Below, piece by piece: positions 54,209 to 62,708 of a stretch of DNA of 64,000 bases. Numbering within the stretch: the stretch's first letter is position 1; every line of letters begins with the position of its first letter. The DNA comes from JAENVU01 sp046598395 (GTDB lineage: Bacteria > Actinomycetota > Acidimicrobiia > IMCC26256 > JAENVU01). Location of the stretch: assembly GCA_046598395.1 (NCBI GenBank), contig JBKJIQ010000013.1, positions 1 to 64,000 of the forward strand, given 5' to 3'. A model generated the notes under the pieces. That model did no database searches. It saw only the letters and a program-made list of their open reading frames with translations, and was not told the origin of the DNA. The translations under genes and the position numbers were made by a program.

Positions 54209-55116
54209 GAGCAACAGTCACGGGCGCGGGCGGATTCGTTGGACCGCACCTCGTCGCCCATCTGCGGGCCTGCGGCGACGACGTCACCGAGATGGACCTC
54301 CTGGGTCCAGTCGAGGTCGATGTCACCGACGCCGACTCCGTCCTCGCGCGGATCGACGAAGCCGCGCCGGAGGTGGTGTACCACCTCGCCGCGCTCAGCC
54401 ACGTTGGTCAGAGTTGGTCCAGCCCGGGCCGCTCATTTCGCGTTAACGCCGAAGGCACCCTGCACGTTCTCCGGGCATGTGTGGAGCGCACGGTCGGCCG
54501 CGTCGTGGTGATCCTGAGTTCCGAAGAGTACGGAAACGCCGATCCCGAACACCTCCCACTCAACGAAGATGCGCCGTTGCGGCCGGTGACCCCGTACGGC
54601 GCGAGCAAAGTGGCCGCCGATTTCCTTGCGCTCCAAGCCCACCTCGCCGATGGACTCGACGTCGTGCGCGTTCGACCGTTCGGGCACACCGGACCCGGAC
54701 AGATCGACCAGTTCGTGGTGCCCGCGCTCGCCGCGCGCATTGCGCGTGCGGAGCGCGACGAAGTCGACGAGATCCCCGTCGGATCGCTCACCGCGGTCAG
54801 AGATCTCTCAGACGTTCGGGACGTGGTACGTGCATACCGACTCCTGGCCGAGCGGGGCGCAGCCGGCGAGGTCTACAACGTCTGTTCCGGACGCGGTGTG
54901 AGCATCCAGGAGATCGCGGATCTCTTGCTCACGCACTCGACCCGCTCGATCAAGCTCGTAACCGATCCCGCGCTGGTGCGCAGCGTGGATGCCCCGCGGA
55001 TGGTTGGCGACAACACGCGACTCCGAACCACGACCAGCTGGTCACCCGAGTACACCCTCGAACAGACCCTGGCCGATGTTCTCGCCGCCGCCCGCGCCAC
55101 CGTGGCCGCGGAGTAG
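54205..55116 (+). CDS. NAD-dependent sugar epimerase/reductase (GDP-4-keto-6-deoxymannose reductase-like)
   Basis: 303 residues, starting MRATVTGAGGFVGPHLVAHL. NAD binding by the GxxGxxG motif, Ser in LSSEEYG and the Tyr-x3-Lys pair in TPYGASKVAADF. RPFGHTGPGQ and NVCSGRGVSIQEIAD are typical of RMD/GMD-related SDRs that make 6-deoxyhexoses such as GDP-rhamnose. It overlaps the third GT4 (ATGA), so it likely supplies a deoxysugar for the same glycan. The exact product is inferred. Confidence 0.85.
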   Translation: MRATVTGAGGFVGPHLVAHLRACGDDVTEMDLLGPVEVDVTDADSVLARIDEAAPEVVYHLAALSHVGQSWSSPGRSFRVNAEGTLHVLRACVERTVGRVVVILSSEEYGNADPEHLPLNEDAPLRPVTPYGASKVAADFLALQAHLADGLDVVRVRPFGHTGPGQIDQFVVPALAARIARAERDEVDEIPVGSLTAVRDLSDVRDVVRAYRLLAERGAAGEVYNVCSGRGVSIQEIADLLLTHSTRSIKLVTDPALVRSVDAPRMVGDNTRLRTTTSWSPEYTLEQTLADVLAAARATVAAE

Positions 55117-55125
55117 CCCGAACGG

Positions 55126-55872
55126 TCAGATGATCTGACGATCGAGCCAGCCGAGCACCGACGCAACGGCGCGCGGATCGTGGCGCAACCGCCGCCCGGC
55201 ATTGCCGATGATGCGGAGTTCAGCCGTTCCGTGCGCCTCGGCGAGGAGTTGCGCATCCGATACCGAGACCACGTCGTCGTCGGTTCCATGCAGCAAGAGC
55301 AGCGGGCGCGGCGCGAAGGCCCGTGCGCTCGCCACCGAGTCAACCGTCGAGATCTCGCGGGCAAATGCGTTGAGATCGCCGGGCGCGGCCTCCGAACGAA
55401 AGACGCCCATGCGGCGACAGTGCCGAGCGAACCGACTCGCGTCCCGAGACCAATCCGCGAGATTGGCGGGCGCGCCCAGCGCCGCGATCCCACGCACCCG
55501 CGGTTCGGTCGCACCGACTCCGAGCGCGAGCGCGCCGCCCACTCCCGCGCCGAGGATCCAGGCACCTCGGGTCTCCGGGACCTCCAATACCTTCTCCACC
55601 GCAAGGCGGACATCCGCGTTCCACCCTCCGATGGAGAAGTCACCTGTCGATCCGCCCGTGCCTCGGAAGTTGAACGTGAGGACCCGCCAACCAGCTTGAG
55701 TCGCGATCCGATCCGCGAACTCAGGGAAGGTCAACCCCGAGGCGAGCGACCCCCGGGGCGGGGTGGGAAAGTCATGACACAGCACCAGTGCCGGCACGGA
55801 CCCCGTCGACGTTGGGTGCGCCCAGTGCGCGGCCAACGTGGTCCCGTCTGGGTGTTCGATGTGTTGATCCAC
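55126..55872 (-). CDS. alpha/beta hydrolase
   Basis: 248 residues from a GTG. LVLCHDFPTPPRG, LTFNFRGTGGSTG, WILGAGVGGALAL and LLLLHGTDDDVV follow the order of the alpha/beta-hydrolase fold. The nucleophile position is in ILGAGVGG, where the usual Ser is replaced by Ala, so esterase activity is doubtful or uses another residue. It resembles the alpha/beta-hydrolase subgroup related to YfhR/dienelactone hydrolases. Convergent with the epimerase gene and divergent from the DUF1802-like gene. Confidence 0.75.
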   Translation of the reverse strand: MDQHIEHPDGTTLAAHWAHPTSTGSVPALVLCHDFPTPPRGSLASGLTFPEFADRIATQAGWRVLTFNFRGTGGSTGDFSIGGWNADVRLAVEKVLEVPETRGAWILGAGVGGALALGVGATEPRVRGIAALGAPANLADWSRDASRFARHCRRMGVFRSEAAPGDLNAFAREISTVDSVASARAFAPRPLLLLHGTDDDVVSVSDAQLLAEAHGTAELRIIGNAGRRLRHDPRAVASVLGWLDRQII

Positions 55873-55911
55873 TCGTCGCTCCTCGGCCGGCTCCCATTAT
55901 CCTGGGTTGCC

Positions 55912-56511
55912 GTGACTCCACTGGTGACCAAAGCTCGTGCACTCAAAGAATGGGCCGCGGTGGTCCAGGCGCTGCTCGTCGGCGAGCAGGTCCTCGATAT
56001 CCGCAAAGGTGGGCTCCGCGAGGACGGCCGCCACTTCTCGATTCACTCGTCGCGAGTCTGGCTCTATCCCACCGTCGAGCATCAGAAGCCCGAACTCCTC
56101 AAACCCGCATATCAGCGCTGGGTGGCCAGCACCACCGCCGCGGCGCCCCCCGACCGAGCGATTCGGGTGGAGGGCTGGGCCGACATTGTGGGCGTGGCAA
56201 CGGTGACCGAGCCGGAGATCCTCGACGCGCTCGACGGCAAGGTGATCTGGTCCCGCGACTACGTGGAATCGCGGTTTCGTTGGAAAGCTCGCGATCCGCT
56301 GGTGGTCCTTGCGCTGCGGGTGCATCGGCTCACCGAGCCCATCACCATCGCGTTTCGAGACGAGTACGGCGGGTGCACGTCGTGGGTTGACCTCGATGGC
56401 CTCCCCGATCCCGATTCCGTTGCCAGTGCGCCCGCGCTCTCGGACACCGCGTTCGACGCGCGGCTCAAGAGCGCGGCTGCTGCTCTCCCTGGCGGTTTCG
56501 CACTGCCTTGA
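55912..56511 (+). CDS. DUF1802-like protein
   Basis: 199 residues from a GTG. KARALKEWAAVVQALLVGEQVLDIRKGGLRE and HSSRVWLYPTVEHQKPELLKP fit the DUF1802 family, which begins with this ALKEW and RKGG pattern. RALRVHR-like segments later match too. The function is unknown. The 3' end overlaps the convergent glycosyltransferase gene by 47 bases. The start is 39 bases from the divergent hydrolase gene, so the promoters overlap. Confidence 0.75.
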   Translation: MTPLVTKARALKEWAAVVQALLVGEQVLDIRKGGLREDGRHFSIHSSRVWLYPTVEHQKPELLKPAYQRWVASTTAAAPPDRAIRVEGWADIVGVATVTEPEILDALDGKVIWSRDYVESRFRWKARDPLVVLALRVHRLTEPITIAFRDEYGGCTSWVDLDGLPDPDSVASAPALSDTAFDARLKSAAAALPGGFALP

Positions 56512-57124
56512 GATCGGCGGTGAGATGCTCGAGCCGATATTCCTGAGACCGACCCGGGTAGTGGTTGATCTTCGGATGCGGAGCGAGATCGATCGCGATG
56601 CTGTTCCAGGATCGGTCGATGTACCGAGTGCGAGCCCGCATCCGAGTCCGGCGTACGAGCTCGACGGTTGGTTCCAGCCGGTAACCCAGCTCCTCGATCA
56701 CGGCCGCGTTCTCCCACCACTGGTGATCGAGGTATCGGACGCGATTCCAGATGCTGTCGAGCCACCGCCGCACGAGCCGATGGCGGCGAAGTACCCAGAC
56801 GCCACAGTTCGGAACAACCTGGCCGTCGTACTCGTGGGCGACCATGCCCATGAGGTCGCGCCGCCGGAGTTCGTCGGCGATGTCGAGCGTTGGGTCCACA
56901 ATGGCCGCGTCGGCATCGATCCACAGCACGAGGTCGTAGCGCTCGAACAGTTCGAGGAACAAACGAATCTTGCTCCACGCCGGAGCCCGCTCCGGTACGA
57001 GGATTTCAGCCCGGAGATCGAGGTCGTATCCATGGCGCTCGGCGTAGCCTGCGAACGTGGCGCCGGAAATATCGAGGAGCGCGGCGTGCGGGCCCGCTCC
57101 TATCGAGCAGAGAACCTTGCGCAC
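56465..57124 (-). CDS. GT34-like (GMA12/MNN10-type) glycosyltransferase
   Basis: 219 residues from a GTG. GATFAGYAERHGYDL, WSKIRLFLELFERYDLVLWIDADAAI with a DAD metal motif, NCGVWVLRRHRLVRRWLDSIW, WWENAAVIEELGY and HPKINHYPG fit the galactosyl/mannosyltransferase family GMA12/MNN10. It has no membrane segment. It is the last gene of a short minus-strand set and starts 2 bases after the stop of the small gene at 57127. Confidence 0.82.
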   Translation of the reverse strand: MRKVLCSIGAGPHAALLDISGATFAGYAERHGYDLDLRAEILVPERAPAWSKIRLFLELFERYDLVLWIDADAAIVDPTLDIADELRRRDLMGMVAHEYDGQVVPNCGVWVLRRHRLVRRWLDSIWNRVRYLDHQWWENAAVIEELGYRLEPTVELVRRTRMRARTRYIDRSWNSIAIDLAPHPKINHYPGRSQEYRLEHLTADLKAVRNRQGEQQPRS

Positions 57125-57126
57125 GC

Positions 57127-57315
57127 TCAGGCGGCTCGGTAACCGCGGTTACGGGCCTCGGCCGGCGTATCGGGGGCGAAGCACGTGAACGTCTCTGCGG
57201 CCATCAACTCCTCGATCACCGCCGCGTCGGTCTCGGCATCGTCGAGGTCGTAATAGCACTGGGTCCGCTTGTCGCCCACGTAGCGAAACTCCTCGAACTT
57301 CGTCGGTCGACTCAT
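57127..57315 (-). CDS. small conserved-looking protein of unknown function
   Basis: 62 residues, starting MSRPTKFEEFRYVGDKRTQCYYDL and ending CFAPDTPAEARNRGYRAA. The protein is compact, hydrophilic and well composed; the ARNRGYR end recalls small conserved actinobacterial proteins, but I cannot name it. Its ribosome binding site is weak (GGGGA). The frame continues open upstream through the structured spacer, which I treat as non-coding. It is 2 bases upstream of the GT34-like gene and probably co-transcribed with it. Confidence 0.65.
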   Translation of the reverse strand: MSRPTKFEEFRYVGDKRTQCYYDLDDAETDAAVIEELMAAETFTCFAPDTPAEARNRGYRAA

Positions 57316-57336
57316 GTCCCCGAGGTTACGGGACGC

Positions 57337-57371
57337 GATGGAGGGAGGACCGGTCCGGCCCTCCCTCCATC
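57337..57371. terminator. strong hairpin in the spacer upstream of the small gene
   Basis: A perfect 12-bp inverted repeat, GATGGAGGGAGG at 57337-57348 with its complement at 57360-57371, encloses GACCGGTCC-type sequence that is itself self-complementary. It lies 22 bases upstream of the small gene start and 213 bases past the stop of the gene at 57584. It may terminate that upstream transcript or act as a 5' attenuator for the small gene. No T-run follows on the minus strand. Confidence 0.55.
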
Positions 57372-57475
57372 GGTTCAGCTTGGATCGCGTGTGGGATTGC
57401 TCGGGGGGGACCAACTCCCGACCCGGAACGCGATGGTGCGACGGGTTGGATTCCGCCAAAGTCCGAAGTGGACGG

Positions 57476-57517
57476 CTAGCGGCCGCGCACCTCCAGGGTC
57501 CCATGTTGATCATGCAT
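57476..57517 (-). CDS. possible 13-codon leader peptide
   Basis: The ATG at 57517 opens a short frame MHDQHGTLEVRGR ending in TAG at 57476. GGGGGTGG lies seven bases upstream, a plausible ribosome binding site. It sits between the palindrome at 57539-57557 and the hairpin at 57337-57371, which is the arrangement of an attenuator leader. No repeated codon for one amino acid points to the sensed signal. This is a speculative call. Confidence 0.25.
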   Translation of the reverse strand: MHDQHGTLEVRGR

Positions 57518-57538
57518 GTATGGACCACCCCCTTTCTC

Positions 57539-57557
57539 TGGTACGAGATTCGTACCA
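57539..57557. promoter_or_regulatory. operator-like palindrome
   Basis: TGGTACGA (57539-57546) and its complement TCGTACCA (57550-57557) flank a 3-base spacer. The perfect 8-bp arms are typical of a dimeric HTH repressor site. It lies in the ~270-base spacer between 57316 and 57583, about 20 bases upstream of a possible ribosome binding site for the leader frame, so it could overlap a promoter. The rest of the spacer shows only the hairpin and the short frame. Confidence 0.5.
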
Positions 57558-57583
57558 CGCGGAGGGCACGCGCGACCAGGGTT

Positions 57584-58051
57584 TCACGACTCAGTCGCGG
57601 AAGTTCCCGGGTCGGGCTCCACCGGTCGCCCGATGGCACCGATGAAGTTCAGGTACTCGAGCTGGCACGCCATCACTGCTTGGACCTGCTCCGCGAGATA
57701 AGCCTCGCCGGTTTCCGCACACCGATCCACGATGTACGCGATGGTTTCCTCCGGGGTGAAGACCAGCGGGACAACACCCGTGGCCTCGGCCTTCGCGCGA
57801 TTGCCGTTCTGGGCCACTCCGCGTTGACGGAAGAACTCCATCTGGAACCCGAGGATTCGCTTGACGTCGGCCTCGTTCAGGGTCGCAGCCGCAAGATCAT
57901 CGAGGTTCGCGACCACCCACGCGTGCGCGTCGTCGGGGTCGAACACCGCGGGGGGTGGGTTCTCACTGAGGCGCGCCGCCTCCCGGAACACGAACCCGGC
58001 TGCGATGGCCAACACCACGCCAACCACAACAAACCCAACGACCCACGTCAT
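57584..58051 (-). CDS. membrane-anchored hypothetical protein
   Basis: 155 residues. One N-terminal helix (WVVGFVVVGVVLAIAAGFVF) is followed by a soluble helical domain. ADVKRILGFQMEFFRQRGVA and EEVIAYIV-like TPEETIAYIVDR, then YLAEQVQAVMACQLEYLNFIGAIG, recur as helical hairpins. No catalytic motif is seen. It is likely a small membrane-tethered adaptor. It lies 75 bases downstream of the acyl-CoA dehydrogenase gene on the same strand. Confidence 0.7.
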   Translation of the reverse strand: MTWVVGFVVVGVVLAIAAGFVFREAARLSENPPPAVFDPDDAHAWVVANLDDLAAATLNEADVKRILGFQMEFFRQRGVAQNGNRAKAEATGVVPLVFTPEETIAYIVDRCAETGEAYLAEQVQAVMACQLEYLNFIGAIGRPVEPDPGTSATES

Positions 58052-58126
58052 GCACTCAGTCCGTTCTCACGCACGCATTGGAACGCCCCATGGTGCGATC
58101 CCCGCTCGCGCATGGGAAACAGTGAT

Positions 58127-59257
58127 CTAGATCCCGATGCGTTGCGCGAGCAACTCGCGGTGGTAGGTGGCGTCACCGAAGAGGATCTCCGAAGACTTCG
58201 CGCGCTTGAAGTAGAGATGCGCGTCGTGCTCCCACGTGAACCCGATACCACCGTGGATCTGAATGTTCTCCGCGCTCGCGTGGAAGTACGCGTCGGAGCA
58301 GTAGGCCTTCGCGAGCGACGCAACGACCGGCAGTTCGTCGTTGTCTTCCGCCGCGGCCCACGATGCGTAGTAGGCGGCCGACTTCGCCGACTCGATCTCG
58401 AGCAGCATGTCGGCGCATTTGTGCTTGATCGCCTGGAACGATCCGATCGGACGGCCGAACTGCACGCGGTCCTTCGCGTACTGCACGGACTCGTCAAGCA
58501 CATACTGGCCGCCGCCAACCATTTCGTTGCACAGGCCAACAGCCGCTTGGTCGAGCGTCTTGGACAACGCAGCCCATCCGGCACCCGCCGTGCCGAGCAA
58601 CGCGGCTTGCACGCCGTCGAACTCGAGCTTGGCTTGCTTCCGGGTCTGGTCCATCGTGGCCAGCGCGGTACGCGTGAGTCCCTCGGCGTCGCCATCCACG
58701 GTGTAGAAGGAAATGCCGTCCTCACCGGTGGTCCCGGCCGCCCGGGCCGCCACCACGATCAGGTTCGCAATATGGCCGTCGAGCACGAACATCTTCGTGC
58801 CCGTGAGGGTGGCGCCGTCGCCTGACGGCGTGGCCTCGAGCGTGATGCCGGCCGCGTCCCATTTCCCGTTCGGCTCCGTGAATGCCAACGTGGCGATGGT
58901 CTCGCCGCTCGCGATCCCCGGCAGCAGCGCCGCCTTCTGGTCTTCGGTCCCCGCGTTGAGAATCGCGTTGGCCGCGAGTACCACGGTGGAAAAGTAGGGC
59001 GCACACAGCAGCGCCCGACCCTGCTCCTCCAACACGATGCCGAGCTCGACCCAGCTGAAGCCCTGGCCGCCGTAGGCCTCCGGGATGTGCAGACTCTGCA
59101 ACCCCAGCTCGTTCGCCATCTGGGACCACACCGCCGGGTCGTAGCCCTCGGTGGTCTCCATGAGGCGCCGAACCTCGGTCTCGGGGCTCTTGGCCTCCAA
59201 GAACTTCCGGACTGCATCACGCAGCTGGTCCTGCTCCTCGGAAAAAGCAAAGTTCAC
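58127..59257 (-). CDS. acyl-CoA dehydrogenase
   Basis: 376 residues from a GTG, starting MNFAFSEEQDQLRDAVRKFLEA. FAD-binding motifs LAFTEPNGKWD and the C-terminal QIHGGIGFTWEHDAHLYFKRAK are in place; RVQFGRPIGSFQAIKHKCADM is the signature. No Glu is evident at the usual catalytic-base position near the C-terminus, so it could be one of the alpha/beta dehydrogenase pairs of steroid- or side-chain-type enzymes where one subunit lacks the base. It follows the acyltransferase at 59273 by 15 bases. Confidence 0.92.
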   Translation of the reverse strand: MNFAFSEEQDQLRDAVRKFLEAKSPETEVRRLMETTEGYDPAVWSQMANELGLQSLHIPEAYGGQGFSWVELGIVLEEQGRALLCAPYFSTVVLAANAILNAGTEDQKAALLPGIASGETIATLAFTEPNGKWDAAGITLEATPSGDGATLTGTKMFVLDGHIANLIVVAARAAGTTGEDGISFYTVDGDAEGLTRTALATMDQTRKQAKLEFDGVQAALLGTAGAGWAALSKTLDQAAVGLCNEMVGGGQYVLDESVQYAKDRVQFGRPIGSFQAIKHKCADMLLEIESAKSAAYYASWAAAEDNDELPVVASLAKAYCSDAYFHASAENIQIHGGIGFTWEHDAHLYFKRAKSSEILFGDATYHRELLAQRIGI

Positions 59258-59272
59258 GGGGGGTTCCTTCCC

Positions 59273-60553
59273 TCAGCGGGGCTCACGCGGGGGCCCAGGC
59301 ACCCGCACACCAATGGTGTCGTTGGATTCACGCACGAACGAGTCCTGGACCGTACTTGACCGCCCGGTCTGGTTGCCAACGAGGCGTCCCGTGATGTGTC
59401 GACCCAGCGTGATCGACGGTTTCTCGATCAACCGGTACGTGATGCCCGACAACACGACTGCGATCACGATCCAGAGGAGAGCATCAAGGGGCCGGTTGTC
59501 GAAGACCCGGCCGACGGCGTAGATCGGGATCGCGTGCGTGAGATAGAGCGAATAGCTGATCGTGCCCAGATACAGGATTGGCCGGGGGAACGTGGCCGAT
59601 CGGAACCGCAGGGCAACGAGGAAGACGACGTACGCCGACCCGAAGGTGAGGATCTCCGCGCTCTTGTACCCAACCGTGCTGACACCGTCGGGCAGTGGCG
59701 CCCAATAGATATCGGCCGTGCTCCAAAAGACCACGATCGTCACCATGGCGAGGGTGGTGAGCGCGGCCAAGCGTCGCCCGCTCATCTCACCGGCGCTCCA
59801 GCGGTAGAGGCAGGTCCCGAAAAAGAGCGTGCCGATGAAAAACATCGCCGTTGACATCGTCTCCGGGCGGTTCAAGACGAGCAGCACGGCAGCGGCCGAA
59901 ATGCCAAGACTCAGCCATCGCTGCGGACCGCGACCCCGCGTCACCCAGAACACGTAGCCGAGCACCACGGCCAGGGCAACGGCGGTGATCACCGCACTGC
60001 GGTTCCCCCACTGGCTGAGCGCTTGGGTCGGAACATGACGAGTGTTGATCACCATCGCCGCGAGGAACGCCGCACTACTCCAGAGCGCCGCACGGCGATG
60101 GAGCGCCGCCACGAACATCGCAGAGACCAGTCCGTAGAACACCAACTCGTACGCCAGGCTCCACGACTGGCCCAAGGCCAACGGTGCGCTCAGGAAGTTC
60201 TGCAGCATTGTGGCATTGGCGAGTGTGGCCCGGATCGGATGCTCGATGTAATCCGGTGGGAGCGGGTACTTGTCGAACCCGAAATGGAGTACCAGTACCG
60301 CCGCCACCGTGGCCCAATAGATCGGGAACAGTCGAAACAATCGTCCGATCCAGAACTTGGCTTGCGAACCTTGCCGCTCGAGCGATGCCGGAATAATGAA
60401 TCCCGAACACAGGAAGAACACGACGACCCCGAACTCGCCGAGCCGGAACCGTTCCAGTGAAAACTTCGCCCATCCGGGGTAGAGCAGCTCGAGGGAGTGC
60501 TGAACGACCACGCAGCTGATCGCGAGCCCTCGCAACGCGTCGAGAAACTGCAT
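59273..60553 (-). CDS. membrane acyltransferase family 3 (OafA/YrhL-like)
   Basis: 426 residues. QFLDALRGLAISCVVVQHSLE starts with the family motif (Arg and His), then FGVVVFFLCSGFIIPASLER, WSLAYELVFYGLVSAMFVAAL and about ten helices, ending with ISYSLYLTHAIPIYAV and RLIEKPSITLG. It probably O-acylates a surface glycan or lipid. It is the second such gene in the window, the first being at 15913. It lies 15 bases upstream of the acyl-CoA dehydrogenase and divergent from the MBL-fold gene. Confidence 0.88.
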   Translation of the reverse strand: MQFLDALRGLAISCVVVQHSLELLYPGWAKFSLERFRLGEFGVVVFFLCSGFIIPASLERQGSQAKFWIGRLFRLFPIYWATVAAVLVLHFGFDKYPLPPDYIEHPIRATLANATMLQNFLSAPLALGQSWSLAYELVFYGLVSAMFVAALHRRAALWSSAAFLAAMVINTRHVPTQALSQWGNRSAVITAVALAVVLGYVFWVTRGRGPQRWLSLGISAAAVLLVLNRPETMSTAMFFIGTLFFGTCLYRWSAGEMSGRRLAALTTLAMVTIVVFWSTADIYWAPLPDGVSTVGYKSAEILTFGSAYVVFLVALRFRSATFPRPILYLGTISYSLYLTHAIPIYAVGRVFDNRPLDALLWIVIAVVLSGITYRLIEKPSITLGRHITGRLVGNQTGRSSTVQDSFVRESNDTIGVRVPGPPREPR

Positions 60554-60727
60554 CCGATTCCCGAGCGACGTGTGCTCGACCGCTGAGCCCGCGATGACGG
60601 GGTTGAAGTCGGGAATCGGGTCCGAGCCCTGCGTTTCCGTGGCGATAGCGCCGAGGATACCGCCGCGACCTGGCGGGTGCGCGGCTACCGGGACCGCGCC
60701 GTCCTGATGGAACTAGCGTCACGCCCG

Positions 60728-61336
60728 ATGCAGCCCGCGCACTACGAAACCGGTGATGTCCGTATCGACAAGTATGTGGTCGGACCCTTCGAAAACAACG
60801 TCTTCGTCATCCGCGACAAAGGCTCGGGCGACGCACTACTCATCGACGCGGCCAACGAACATGAACTGCTGCTCGAAGTGTGTCGAGCGACCGGAGTCCG
60901 TCGCGTCCTCACCACGCACGGCCACTGGGACCATATTCAGGCCGTGGTCGCCGTTCGCAACGCCGGCATCGAGGTAGGGATCGCCGAGGCCGACGCCGCG
61001 ATGCTGCCGAGCTACGACTTCACGATCCCCGACGACGACGTCCTCACCGTGGGCGATCTGCGCTTCCGTTCGATTCATACCCCCGGCCATACCGCGGGAT
61101 CGACGTGCTTCGTCTTGGAAGGTCACCCCATCGTCTTCAGCGGCGACACCTTGTTCCCAGGCGGCGCCGGCAACACCGCGACCGAAGGTGCGAGCTTCGA
61201 TGAGATCATCGGCTCGATCGATCGTCGACTGTTCACACTCCCCGCCCAGACCCTGGTCTTGCCGGGTCATGGCTTGGATACCACGATCGGAACGGAGCGG
61301 CCGAACCTCGACGCATGGATCGAACGAGGTTGGTGA
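60728..61336 (+). CDS. MBL-fold metallo-hydrolase (glyoxalase II-like)
   Basis: 202 residues from ATG 60728; an in-frame ATG at 60707 is possible. The metal-binding motif is TTHGHWDHIQAV (His-x-His-x-Asp-His), followed by HTPGHTAGSTCF, FSGDTLFPGGAGN and LPGHGLDTT. The set matches the glyoxalase II/hydroxyacylglutathione-hydrolase-like subgroup common in actinobacteria, where the thiol partner is unknown. Its position directly before ergothioneine genes is suggestive but may be coincidence. Confidence 0.88.
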   Translation: MQPAHYETGDVRIDKYVVGPFENNVFVIRDKGSGDALLIDAANEHELLLEVCRATGVRRVLTTHGHWDHIQAVVAVRNAGIEVGIAEADAAMLPSYDFTIPDDDVLTVGDLRFRSIHTPGHTAGSTCFVLEGHPIVFSGDTLFPGGAGNTATEGASFDEIIGSIDRRLFTLPAQTLVLPGHGLDTTIGTERPNLDAWIERGW

Positions 61337-61472
61337 AGTGATCCAGCCCACGATCTGTAACGAATCTGCTGCACCACGAACGAACAATCTGATGTTCTCC
61401 ACGGTCTGGAATGCCCCAGTGCGGAATCTGGTTTGGATCGCGGCCCGTTGCGGGTATCGGTAAGACAACACG

Positions 61473-62708
61473 ATGTCCACTCCTCGACCCACCCTGACCA
61501 TCGCCGACGCGTGCGCCGTCATTAGCGAGGCTGGCCACGGGCCGCGCCCGTACGGAGTGGGACTCGAACTCGAGTGGTTCGTCACTCGAGGGGGCCGCCC
61601 AGTCTCGGATATCGCGTCGATCCGCGCCGCGGTCGAATGCCACGGACCCCTCCCTCACGCCAGCCGCATCACGTTCGAACCCGGCGGGCAGCTGGAGATC
61701 AGCGCACCGCCGTCCACGAACGGCCCCGACGCGGTGCGCGGCGCGGCGTTGGACGCGGCCGCAGTCATGACCCGACTCGCCGAAGCCGGCATGCGCTGCG
61801 TCGCCGTCGGGCTCGACGCCACCGGTTGCCGGGACCGCGTGCTCGATGAGCCGCGCTACCGCGCGATGGCCCAATACTTCGCAGCTCAGGGATCCGCCGG
61901 CGCGGTGATGATGTGCAACACCGCGTCGCTCCAGATCAACGTCGGGTTCCACGAAGACCCCGAACCGCAGTGGGGACTGGCCCACGACCTGGCGCCCGTG
62001 CTCGGCGCCATGTTCGCGCACTCGCCGCTCGTGGCCGGGCGCCCGAGCGGTTGGCAATCGAGTCGGCTCGCGGTGTGGTCTGCGCTCGACCCCCGCCGGA
62101 CATTGCCGGTGGCATCCAAGACGGACGCGCGCAACGCCTGGACCCGATATGCACTCGACGCGCCGGTGATGCTCATCCACACCGGCGACACCTGCGCCGT
62201 CCCGGACGGCGGCCTCACGTTGCGATCATGGGTCGAGGGCGGACACCCACTCGGACATCCCGACGCGGACGACGTGGCGTACCACCTGACCACACTGTTC
62301 CCCCCGATCCGTCCCCGGGGCTGGCTCGAACTCCGCATGATCGATGCCCTCCCGCATCCATGGAGCCAGGTGGCGGCCGCGATCGGAATCACCGCGCTTT
62401 CGGATCCCGAACTCGGCGCGGCACTGGCACCGATCGTCAGCGGTTGCCGCGATCTCATGCTCACCGCCGCGTGGCATGGCGTCCACGATTCGACCATGGG
62501 CGCAACCGCGTGCGCCGTCTTGGACGCAACCTTGCCCGCCCTGGAGTACGCCGGATACGACGACCCGGTGGTCGCAGCAACGCACGAGTTTGCGAACCGA
62601 TACACCCGGCGGAGCCGCAGCCCGGCCGACGATCGGCTCGACGCATGGGCCGCGACCGGCGCGCTCGCGCCGGACGCGGAACCCGTCCCTGCGTCCTCCA
62701 GCCGATGA
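61473..62708 (+). CDS. egtA: EgtA, glutamate-cysteine ligase of ergothioneine synthesis
   Basis: 411 residues. YGVGLELEWFV and TFEPGGQLEISAPPS are the nucleotide and substrate motifs of the EgtA/GshA-2 family; MMCNTASLQINVGF and LELRMIDALPHPWSQVAAA follow. EgtA makes gamma-glutamylcysteine, which EgtB uses. The neighbouring egtB overlaps its stop (ATGA), so the operon is complete here up to egtB. The 136-base space before it shows no clear promoter or ribosome binding site. Confidence 0.93.
   Translation: MSTPRPTLTIADACAVISEAGHGPRPYGVGLELEWFVTRGGRPVSDIASIRAAVECHGPLPHASRITFEPGGQLEISAPPSTNGPDAVRGAALDAAAVMTRLAEAGMRCVAVGLDATGCRDRVLDEPRYRAMAQYFAAQGSAGAVMMCNTASLQINVGFHEDPEPQWGLAHDLAPVLGAMFAHSPLVAGRPSGWQSSRLAVWSALDPRRTLPVASKTDARNAWTRYALDAPVMLIHTGDTCAVPDGGLTLRSWVEGGHPLGHPDADDVAYHLTTLFPPIRPRGWLELRMIDALPHPWSQVAAAIGITALSDPELGAALAPIVSGCRDLMLTAAWHGVHDSTMGATACAVLDATLPALEYAGYDDPVVAATHEFANRYTRRSRSPADDRLDAWAATGALAPDAEPVPASSSR

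Noticed and set aside
55125..55139. GTCAGAT-G-ATCTGAC palindrome between the epimerase and hydrolase stops
   Set aside because: Overlaps the hydrolase stop and has a one-base spacer, too tight to form a hairpin loop. A weak binding site is possible but unsupported.
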